Shown here piece after piece: positions 1-5,365 of a DNA stretch of 6,901 bases. How positions within the stretch are numbered: the first letter of the stretch is position 1; the number at the start of each line of letters is the position of its first letter. A model generated the notes under the pieces. It was not told where the DNA came from. It saw only the letters and a program-made list of their open reading frames with translations, and did not search any database. Origin of the DNA: Ktedonobacter sp. 13_1_20CM_4_53_11 (lineage in GTDB: Bacteria > Chloroflexota > Ktedonobacteria > Ktedonobacterales > Ktedonobacteraceae); contig MNIY01000100.1 of the NCBI GenBank assembly GCA_001919995.1, positions 1 to 6,901 on the forward strand, written 5' to 3'. The position numbers and the translations under genes are program-made.

Positions 1-1
1 C

Positions 2-31
2 TTGACAAGACCTCCTGGAGGGTGTGATACT
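2..31 (+). promoter_or_regulatory. Probable sigma-70-type promoter of the lacI-GH4 operon
   Basis: A perfect -35 box TTGACA lies at 2-7. GATACT at 26-31 matches four of six -10 positions, is spaced by 18 bases, and is preceded by TG at 23-24 in the extended -10 arrangement (TGnGATACT). Transcription would start near 38, giving a leader of about 44 bases before the repressor ATG. The spacer holds a small inverted repeat, CCTCC-T-GGAGG (11-21), which could be an extra protein-binding site or chance. This is a reading of consensus matches only. Confidence 0.6.
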
Positions 32-42
32 AGAAGTAGAGA

Positions 43-60
43 TATGGACACGTCTACATA
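43..60. promoter_or_regulatory. Candidate LacI-family operator
   Basis: The 18-base stretch TATGGACACGTCTACATA is an imperfect palindrome centred on the CG at 51-52; seven of nine base pairs are symmetric, the exceptions being 47/56 and 49/54. A central CpG is typical of LacI-family operators, because the hinge-helix leucine of each subunit inserts there. The site would lie at about +5 to +22 of the predicted transcript, as the lac O1 operator does, so a bound repressor would block its own operon. Binding by the adjacent repressor is inferred. Confidence 0.5.
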
Positions 61-81
61 CTCGAGTTAAGGAGGTTCTGC

Positions 82-1119
82 ATGGCCACGAGCGAACAGG
101 TCGCTCAGTTAGCAGGAGTCTCGCGTGCAACGGTTTCACGGGCGCTCAATGGATCAGCGCGAGTGAGTGATGAAGTGAGAGAGCGTGTTCATGCTGCAAT
201 CGCTGCACTTGGATATGAACCCGATGTCGTCGCCCAGAGCCTGGTTCGACAACACTCTCGGGTGATTGCTGTGAGCCTCTTTCCTGAAGACAACAACCTG
301 CCACTTTCGCACCTTGGGCAAACGTCGCAATACTTCTACCTGGGTGTGCTGCAAAACATTGAGCGTGAGGCGGTTGCGTTGGGCTATGATTTGCTTTTGC
401 CTTCCCGCCCGCACGGCAATTCTCCAGAGAATTACATACGTAGTTTGCAGACCCGGCGAGTTGCCGGGGCCATTATTCTCCACGCAACAGATTCACGCAT
501 TCAGGCTTTAATTCATGCTGCCATTCCCACTGTATTCATCGATAGGAAGGGTCAAGGAGGCCATGCCACCTATGTCAAATCGGATAACATGGATGGTGCG
601 CGCCGGGCTACTGAGCACTTGCTTTCTCTGGGACACAGGCACATTGCTTTCCTGACCGGGCAAACCGTTGACCTTGCCGGTATGGAGCGTCTGTTAGGAT
701 GCCAGCAAGCGCTTGCGTATGCGGGTGTTGCGCCGGACCCTGGCCTGGTGCGCCAGTCAGGTTGGAATATTGATGATGCCTATGAGGCAGCCAGAGCACT
801 TCTTGCCGAACGGCGCGACTTTACTGCCATCGTTGCCGGGAGCGATTTGATGGCTATGGGTATTCTACGTGCGCTCACGGAACACGGTCTGCGTGTTCCG
901 GACGATGTTTCACTGGTTGGCTTTGATGATGTCGAATTCAGTCAGTATACTAATCCGCCGCTCACGACTGTGCGACAGGATCGTGTGGAGATGGTGCGCG
1001 CCGCGGTACACCGGCTCATTGCTATGATAGAAGGCACAGGAGAGGCTTCTCCACTGATTATTCCGACCCAGCTTATTGTTCGCAAATCGACGGGGCCTGT
1101 CCCCAAGGATATACATTGA
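82..1119 (+). CDS. LacI-family transcriptional repressor
   Basis: This 345-residue protein has the full LacI/GalR layout. Residues 4-23 form the helix-turn-helix (VAQLAGVSRATVSRALNG core), residues 45-57 form the hinge helix with a Leu54 suited to inserting at a central CpG, and residues from about 60 form the periplasmic-binding-protein-like sugar-sensing and dimerisation domain. The C-terminal family signature GFDDVEFSQYTNPPLTTVRQ begins at about residue 280. The ATG at 82 is preceded by a near-perfect Shine-Dalgarno sequence, TAAGGAGGT (68-76), 5 bases upstream, and the HTH starts right after the start codon as usual. It is the first gene of a two-gene unit with a GH4 glycosidase, so it probably represses that unit and responds to an alpha-galactoside or related sugar. 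The family call is secure; the ligand is inferred from the neighbour alone. Confidence 0.95.
   Translation: MATSEQVAQLAGVSRATVSRALNGSARVSDEVRERVHAAIAALGYEPDVVAQSLVRQHSRVIAVSLFPEDNNLPLSHLGQTSQYFYLGVLQNIEREAVALGYDLLLPSRPHGNSPENYIRSLQTRRVAGAIILHATDSRIQALIHAAIPTVFIDRKGQGGHATYVKSDNMDGARRATEHLLSLGHRHIAFLTGQTVDLAGMERLLGCQQALAYAGVAPDPGLVRQSGWNIDDAYEAARALLAERRDFTAIVAGSDLMAMGILRALTEHGLRVPDDVSLVGFDDVEFSQYTNPPLTTVRQDRVEMVRAAVHRLIAMIEGTGEASPLIIPTQLIVRKSTGPVPKDIH
1105..1109 (+). promoter_or_regulatory. Shine-Dalgarno AAGGA inside the end of the repressor gene
   Basis: AAGGA lies 6 bases before a TTG (1116) and 12 bases before an ATG (1122), both in frame with the GH4 gene. Spacing favours the TTG. Codon preference and family N-termini, which begin just before the (K/Y)-I-x-(I/F)-(I/L)-GAGS strand, favour the ATG. 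Either way, ribosomes ending on the repressor stop codon (1117-1119) could restart on the enzyme gene. Confidence 0.5.
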
Positions 1120-1121
1120 CC

Positions 1122-2423
1122 ATGCCATACATTACCATCTTAGGTGCCGGAAGCACCGTTTTCGCTCGTCAGCTGACGACTGACATTTTGCAGATCGAAG
1201 GGTTAGACGAAGGCTGTTTCGCCCTGGTAGATATCGATTCCACACGCCTGGAATTAGCGTGCCGGGTTGCTGAACGACTCATTGCCCAGAGTGGGAAGCG
1301 CTGGACGGTTCGTGCTTCCACTGAGCGGCGTGACTTGCTGGCGGGTAGTGATTTCATCGTCAACGCAATTGAGGTAGCAGGTCTGGCGAACGTGCGCCAC
1401 GACTTCGATATTCCCATGAAGTATGGGATCAACCAGTGCATTGGCGATACCATCGGTCCAGGCGGCATTTTCAAGGCACTGCGTACCGGCCCCGCCTGGC
1501 TCGACATCTTGCATGACGCGGAACGTCTCTGCCCGCAGGCGTGGGTGCTTAACTACACGAATCCCATGTCTATCTTGACCTTTGCAGCACTTGCCAGCAC
1601 TGGCATGCGGACGGTGGGCCTGTGCCACAGTGTGCAACATACCTCGAAACAGTTAGCAGAATATCTGGAGGTTCCCTACAACGAGTTACAATGGCACTGT
1701 GCTGGTATTAACCACAACGCCTGGTTTACGGAGCTGCAATACCAGGGGCAAGACATGTACCCTCGCTTACGCGAACGAGCACGGATACCGGAGGTCTATG
1801 AACGCGACCCCGTCCGTTTCGAGATCATGCGCTACTTCGGAGCATTTGTGACCGAGAGTAGCGGCCACTTTTCCGAGTATGTCCCCTACTTCCGCAAACG
1901 GTCTGATTTGATCGAGCGCTACTGCCGCGAGGGATATCTGGGTGAAACCGGATTCTATGCGAACAATTGGCCTACCTGGCGTGAAGAGAAAGATAGCTCC
2001 ATTCGCGAAATGCTTGATGGCACACAAGCAATCCCTTTCACACGGAGCCCCGAATACTGTTCTTACATTATTGAGGCAGTGACGATGCGTCGTCCAACGG
2101 TGATCTACGGCAACGTGCGCAACACTGGTCTGATCGACAACTTGCCCGATGGCTGCGTAGAGGTGGCCTGTCTCGTCGATCAGAACGGTGTGCAGCCGTG
2201 CCACTTTGGGTCACTACCTGAGCAACTGGCGGCACTCAATCGTAATCACATGTCAATTCACTCGCTCATGTGCGAGGCCTTGCTCACCGGGGATAAGGAG
2301 GCAGCACGTTACGCACTATTACTTGACCCGTTGAGTGCAGCTGTCTGCTCACCTGCCGAGATCAGCGCAATGTTCGATGAGATGTGGGAGGCGGAGCGAG
2401 AGTATCTCCAGCCTTTTGATTGA
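1122..2423 (+). CDS. Glycoside hydrolase family 4 enzyme, probable alpha-galactosidase (MelA-like)
   Basis: The predicted protein has 433 residues from the ATG at 1122; a TTG at 1116 would add two. GH4 enzymes use NAD+ and a divalent metal, usually Mn2+, and cleave glycosides by a redox-elimination mechanism in the cytoplasm. Visible hallmarks are the NAD-binding GAGS loop (8-11) at the end of the first strand, Asp37 after the second strand, NYTNPM (144-149), CHSV (168-171) with the metal-ligand Cys168, and GINH (195-198) with the second likely metal ligand His198. Within GH4 the CHSV variant is associated with alpha-galactosidases, whereas phospho-glycosidases carry CDMP or CN(V/I)P. Length is close to the family norm. 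The gene overlaps the repressor stop by four bases or follows it by two, indicating translational coupling. Substrate is inferred from motif and context; an alpha-galacturonidase or other alpha-glycosidase remains possible. Confidence 0.9.
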   Translation: MPYITILGAGSTVFARQLTTDILQIEGLDEGCFALVDIDSTRLELACRVAERLIAQSGKRWTVRASTERRDLLAGSDFIVNAIEVAGLANVRHDFDIPMKYGINQCIGDTIGPGGIFKALRTGPAWLDILHDAERLCPQAWVLNYTNPMSILTFAALASTGMRTVGLCHSVQHTSKQLAEYLEVPYNELQWHCAGINHNAWFTELQYQGQDMYPRLRERARIPEVYERDPVRFEIMRYFGAFVTESSGHFSEYVPYFRKRSDLIERYCREGYLGETGFYANNWPTWREEKDSSIREMLDGTQAIPFTRSPEYCSYIIEAVTMRRPTVIYGNVRNTGLIDNLPDGCVEVACLVDQNGVQPCHFGSLPEQLAALNRNHMSIHSLMCEALLTGDKEAARYALLLDPLSAAVCSPAEISAMFDEMWEAEREYLQPFD

Positions 2424-2432
2424 ACCAAGAAG

Positions 2433-2807
2433 CTACCTGCGCTCCTCAGGGTCGACCGGGTGAATTCTGAAATCAATGCTCATCCAGAAGCTTTTTGCGT
2501 GGCGGAAGAAGAGGAAGGGTAATATAAAGGGCAGTGGCAGACCAATGACTATCAGCAAAGTGATTGGTTGCTGGGTGAGGGCAAGCCAGGTAGCTAATGG
2601 CACGATTACGATTGCTATCAAGAGTTCGGTCACGACGAGATTGAGTGCTATCGCCCCCGTCCAATAGCCGGGTTCGCGCTCGAAACGCCAGCCGCAAACC
2701 GAGCATCTTTCGTACATAGTGTAGCCTCTGCGAAAAAGTTTCCCTTTGCCGCAGTTGGGACAGCGCAAGAAAAGAGCGCGTATCAGGCCGGTAAAGAAAC
2801 TACTCAA
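2433..2807 (-). CDS. DUF983-type small membrane protein with N-terminal zinc ribbon
   Basis: This 124-residue protein begins with the DUF983 pattern: LRCPNCGKGKLF (14-25), then ERCSVCGW (33-40). The four cysteines Cys16, Cys19, Cys35 and Cys38 form a likely zinc ribbon. Two hydrophobic segments at about 52-75 and 81-101 are probable transmembrane helices, and the C-terminal tail is short and charged. The start is TTG at 2807-2805, chosen because AGGAG (2817-2813) sits 5 bases upstream and the reading frame has no closer ATG that keeps the cysteine motif. The gene converges on the GH4 gene with a 9-base gap and has its own apparent promoter. The family has no established biochemical role known to me, and the context does not suggest one. 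Confidence 0.88.
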   Translation of the reverse strand: MSSFFTGLIRALFLRCPNCGKGKLFRRGYTMYERCSVCGWRFEREPGYWTGAIALNLVVTELLIAIVIVPLATWLALTQQPITLLIVIGLPLPFILPFLFFRHAKSFWMSIDFRIHPVDPEERR

Positions 2808-2812
2808 CTTTT

Positions 2813-2817
2813 CTCCT
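2813..2817 (-). promoter_or_regulatory. Shine-Dalgarno AGGAG that fixes the TTG start of the DUF983 gene
   Basis: On the minus strand AGGAG stands 5 bases before the TTG at 2807. It overlaps the TAG stop (2818-2816) of a possible 14-codon leader ORF, an arrangement typical of translational coupling. Confidence 0.65.
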
Positions 2818-2860
2818 ATGTATATTTCTCTAGCAGATGCCTGGTTCCATTTACTCCCAT
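2816..2860 (-). CDS. Possible 14-codon leader ORF (MGVNGTRHLLEKYT)
   Basis: An ATG at 2860-2858 opens 14 codons ending in TAG at 2818-2816, in a different frame from the DUF983 gene. AAAGAGG (2872-2866) sits 5 bases before the ATG as a good Shine-Dalgarno sequence, and the stop codon overlaps the downstream Shine-Dalgarno sequence. The peptide has no run of a single amino acid that would suggest classical attenuation. If the TATAAT at 2878-2873 is the real -10 box, transcription would begin near 2866 and the leader ORF would lack most of its ribosome site, so the two readings partly conflict. It may be chance. Confidence 0.25.
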   Translation of the reverse strand: MGVNGTRHLLEKYT

Positions 2861-2872
2861 GTTGTCCTCTTT

Positions 2873-2878
2873 ATTATA
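2873..2878 (-). promoter_or_regulatory. Consensus -10 box upstream of the DUF983 gene
   Basis: The minus strand reads TATAAT, a perfect -10 hexamer, inside TATATAATAA. No good -35 is visible; the best is AAGACC (about 2903-2898), matching three of six positions with a long spacer of about 19 bases. Transcription would start near 2866, giving a leader of roughly 58 bases before the TTG start. Confidence 0.45.
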
Positions 2879-2935
2879 TACCAAAAAGCCCTGTGCGGGT
2901 CTTCTTGAGGTCTTGTCCTGGGTGTATGAAATAAT

Positions 2936-3012
2936 TGTAGGTGTGCGGGCGGAAGCAGGGCCGATAAATCGGGTGCACGATAAATCGGGTGCACGATAAA
3001 TCGGCACCTACA
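2936..3012. repeat. 77-base intergenic repeat element with terminal inverted repeats
   Basis: The element is bounded by perfect 8-base inverted repeats, TGTAGGTG (2936-2943) and CACCTACA (3005-3012). Inside are two and a partial third copy of a 16-base unit (2962-3004). The right end can fold: GGTGC (2988-2992) pairs with GCACC (3004-3008), and CGAT (2994-2997) with ATCG (3000-3003), leaving one bulged A. No protein is encoded and no flanking target duplication is apparent. The form resembles a palindromic REP or MITE-like dispersed element, and similar GTAGG...CGATTTATCG motifs seem familiar from Ktedonobacteria intergenic regions. That resemblance is recalled, not searched. Confidence 0.55.
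2962..3004. repeat. Tandem 16-base direct repeat, 2.7 copies
   Basis: The unit CGATAAATCGGGTGCA occurs exactly at 2962-2977 and 2978-2993, followed by the first 11 bases (CGATAAATCGG) at 2994-3004. Each unit contains the near-palindrome CGAT-AA-ATCG, and the junctions create the palindrome GTGCAC at 2973-2978 and 2989-2994. The identity of the copies suggests recent slippage or unequal exchange. Confidence 0.9.
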
Positions 3013-3027
3013 GTCGATCGCTTTGCG

Positions 3028-3068
3028 CTGCTACCAAATCGGTATGTGTTGAAACTTTTGGGTAGCAG
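3028..3068. repeat. Inverted repeat, possible stem-loop upstream of the membrane protein gene
   Basis: CTGCTACC (3028-3035) and GGTAGCAG (3061-3068) are perfect 8-base inverted repeats separated by 25 bases; AAA (3036-3038) can pair with TTT further in past a bulged G. It is not followed by a T-run, so it is not a terminator. It lies about 70-110 bases before the start at 3140 and just before a TATAAC hexamer, so it could be an operator, an upstream mRNA structure, or chance. Confidence 0.35.
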
Positions 3069-3085
3069 GCTGCGTTTAGAAGAGG

Positions 3086-3091
3086 TATAAC
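3086..3091 (+). promoter_or_regulatory. Weak candidate -10 box for the membrane protein gene
   Basis: TATAAC matches five of six -10 positions and lies 48 bases before the ATG at 3140. No convincing -35 stands at 16-18 bases; a TTGAAA at 3049-3054 is 31 bases away, too far to pair with it. Treat as tentative. Confidence 0.25.
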
Positions 3092-3139
3092 AGAGTAGCT
3101 CCTTCTTGAAGTCTGCGAACGGAACGCCGAGATACCAGA

Positions 3140-5338
3140 ATGTCAGATGTTTTACTACTTTTTGAAAGGCAGGTTCTCATGGCTCAGTTAGTCACCCGCG
3201 TATCGTCCAATCGTATCTTTACCTGGCTCAGATCATTGCTGCTTTCCGATACACCCAAAACGCTCTTTATCACCAACCCACGTGTGCGCATCTTCCTGCT
3301 CTCATTCGCCATGCTCTTCTTCGAACTGCTCTGCATCCGCTGGATACCATCCTACGTGCGCTTCCTGAGTTATTTCAATAACTTTGTCCTGCTCGCCTCG
3401 TTTTTGGGGATTGGCCTGGGCATGCTCACGGCACGTCGCAAACGTTTCTGGTTCCCACCTTTCCCGCTCATGGTGCTTCTACTGGCCATCATTGTCATGT
3501 GGAACAAGTTCGACCTGCACATCAGTTCGACCCAGGTGCTCTACTACGGTGCAGGTGAAACGCAGGGCGCAACGGCTGATAACTACGCCGTTCTCCCTAT
3601 TATTTTCGGACTGGTCACCGCCTGTTTCATTCCGCTCTCGCGTTCTTTCGGGCAGCTATTTACCCAGATTATGCCACTCACCGCCTATACCTTTGACATC
3701 ATTGGCAGCCTGGTAGGCATTGCCTGCTTCTCCGTCATCGCCTATTTCGCTCTTCCACCGCTTGTCTGGTTCGTCATGTTGACGCTCCTCATCCTGGTGT
3801 TAAGTTCACGCCAGACGGTTTTGTTCGTTGCGAGCACATTCCTGGTCAGCCTCATCATCGTTATTCAGTTGCAGCGCGATGCCTACTGGTCGCCCTACTA
3901 CAAAATCCTGCTTCATCCCTTGCCACAGGGCGGCTACATTGTCGATGTCAACAACGCTGGCGGTCACCAGGCCATGGTGCCCTGGCAATACAAGGAACCC
4001 TTCTACCGTCGTGCGTACGAACTCTTCAATGGTAGTTCATTCAAGCACGCCATGATCCTGGGCGCTGGCAGCGGCTCTGATGTCTCTACTGCCCTCGTCT
4101 ACGGGGTCAAGTCGGTCACGGCCGTGGAGATCGACCCTACCATCCAGCAACTTGGCGTTCGCTTCAATCCTGACCAACCCTACAGCGATCCCCGCGTGAA
4201 GGTGGTCATCAACGATGGTCGCTCCTTTCTCCAGAACGACAAAGGAAAATATGACCTGATCATCTTCGCCCTGCCTGACTCACTCACCCTCACTTCCAGT
4301 AACACCAGTCTGCGCCTCGAAAGCTTCCTGCTCACGGAGGAGTCGATCAAGGCGGCCCGCGCACGCTTAAGCAACGATGGCCTCGTAGTCTTCTACAACT
4401 TCTATCGCGAGGACTGGCTGGTGCAGAAACTGGCTAACATGGCAGGACATGCCTTCAACCAGGAGCCACTCGTCTCTACCTACGGTGGCTGGGGTCGTGC
4501 AGCCACCATCATGGTTGGTCCACGACTTAAAACTCTCCCGACGGGCATGTTCGGTCCCTATCATGAAACTGCTTCCAGCAGCAAAGACTTGCGCGTCATC
4601 GGCGAGGGCTACTACCCCTTGACAAACGACACTATGGCAACCGACGACTGGCCCTTCCTCTACCTGCGTGATCACAGCTTCCCCTTGATATATGTTCTTG
4701 GCCTTCTAATGGTGGCCTTCTATGCGCTGGGCGGCACACTGCTGCTTGCCCCACGCAAAACCCTACGCCGCTTCGACTGGCACATGTTCTTCCTTGGCGT
4801 TGCCTTTATGGTGCTCGAAGTCAAAAGTCTGACCACCTTCTCGCTCCTCTTCGGGAGTACATGGTTTGTCAACTCGCTCGTCTTCTTCGCCATACTCAGC
4901 AGCGTACTGCTGGCCGTGCTCGTCAACAGCCGCCTCAAAATACGCCGCATCAGCATCTGGTATCTCTTGCTCTTCGGAGTCCTCATCTTGAACCTTTTCC
5001 TACCGCCCGAAGCCTTACTGCTGGGCAACCCTATCGCCCGCTACTTACTCGCCAGCGTCCTGGCCTTCACGCCGGTCTTCCTGGCAAACATCATTTTCGC
5101 CAATTCTTTCCGTGACAGCGAAAGCGCCGATATCTCTTTCGCCTCCAACCTCCTTGGCATTATGGTTGGTGGCGGCCTTGAGTACTTCAGTATGCTATTC
5201 GGCTATCACTGGTTGCTTGTTCTTGTGATCATTTTCTATGCCTGCGCTTTGTTGCTGAGGCGCCGTAGGACTGGTAATGCAGGGGCAACAAGCGAAGGTG
5301 CCGCGCACTCAGCACCAGTTGATAGCCTGACTGGTTGA
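3140..5338 (+). CDS. Polytopic membrane protein with a spermidine synthase-like (SAM-binding) domain
   Basis: This 732-residue protein has three parts. Residues about 50-244 contain around seven hydrophobic helices, residues about 265-460 a soluble Rossmann-type domain, and residues about 513-706 six or seven further helices. The soluble domain shows the SAM-binding loop ILGAGSGSD (306-314), the acidic end of the second strand VEIDP (329-333), INDGRSFL (357-364) and YDLIIFALPDS (371-381). In true aminopropyltransferases the last motif reads like YDVIIxDxxDP; here the first catalytic Asp is Ala377 and only Asp380 remains, so polyamine synthesis is doubtful. Many bacteria carry such membrane-fused homologues of unknown function. 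The ATG at 3140 lacks a clear Shine-Dalgarno sequence; an in-frame ATG at 3179 (residue 14) has GAAAGGCAGG upstream and may be the real start. Neighbours give no functional clue. Confidence 0.85.
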   Translation: MSDVLLLFERQVLMAQLVTRVSSNRIFTWLRSLLLSDTPKTLFITNPRVRIFLLSFAMLFFELLCIRWIPSYVRFLSYFNNFVLLASFLGIGLGMLTARRKRFWFPPFPLMVLLLAIIVMWNKFDLHISSTQVLYYGAGETQGATADNYAVLPIIFGLVTACFIPLSRSFGQLFTQIMPLTAYTFDIIGSLVGIACFSVIAYFALPPLVWFVMLTLLILVLSSRQTVLFVASTFLVSLIIVIQLQRDAYWSPYYKILLHPLPQGGYIVDVNNAGGHQAMVPWQYKEPFYRRAYELFNGSSFKHAMILGAGSGSDVSTALVYGVKSVTAVEIDPTIQQLGVRFNPDQPYSDPRVKVVINDGRSFLQNDKGKYDLIIFALPDSLTLTSSNTSLRLESFLLTEESIKAARARLSNDGLVVFYNFYREDWLVQKLANMAGHAFNQEPLVSTYGGWGRAATIMVGPRLKTLPTGMFGPYHETASSSKDLRVIGEGYYPLTNDTMATDDWPFLYLRDHSFPLIYVLGLLMVAFYALGGTLLLAPRKTLRRFDWHMFFLGVAFMVLEVKSLTTFSLLFGSTWFVNSLVFFAILSSVLLAVLVNSRLKIRRISIWYLLLFGVLILNLFLPPEALLLGNPIARYLLASVLAFTPVFLANIIFANSFRDSESADISFASNLLGIMVGGGLEYFSMLFGYHWLLVLVIIFYACALLLRRRRTGNAGATSEGAAHSAPVDSLTG

Positions 5339-5365
5339 TTTGATGGGGGATTGGAGGCGATGTCG

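Larger units (their letters stand above)
2808..3139. other. 332-base divergent intergenic region
   Basis: This is the only gene-free stretch over 300 bases. Reading left to right it holds the DUF983 leader and Shine-Dalgarno sequence (2808-2872, minus strand), the -10 box at 2873-2878, about 57 bases with nothing recognisable (2879-2935), the 77-base repeat element (2936-3012), the 8-base inverted repeat (3028-3068) and the tentative -10 of the membrane protein gene (3086-3091). No tRNA-like, riboswitch-like or terminator structure was recognised. Confidence 0.7.

Noticed and set aside
4..14. GACAAGACCTC at 4-14 recurs on the minus strand at 2917-2907
   Set aside because: An 11-base match between two points is expected by chance several times in a window of this size, and the flanks do not extend it.
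1254..1640. Long minus-strand open frames inside the GH4 gene, also 1767-2204
   Set aside because: They lie opposite a conserved enzyme gene with clear family motifs; the sequences are low-complexity shadows without a start signal.
2746..2934. 62-codon plus-strand ORF spanning the DUF983 start and upstream region
   Set aside because: It is antisense to a well-supported gene and its promoter, has no ribosome site or recognisable domain, and looks like a frame shadow.
2962..3004. CRISPR-like array
   Set aside because: The 16-base units are directly adjacent with no spacers and there are fewer than three copies, so this is a tandem repeat.
3049..3054. TTGAAA as -35 box for the TATAAC at 3086
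   Set aside because: The spacing is 31 bases, far outside the 16-18 usual for a promoter.
3384..3716. 110-codon alternative-frame ORF inside the membrane protein gene
   Set aside because: It is out of frame within a continuous 732-residue coding region and is rich in Ser, Arg and Cys, as shadow frames are.
5339..5365. Bidirectional terminator between the convergent membrane protein and NHL genes
   Set aside because: No inverted repeat followed by a T-run is visible on either strand.
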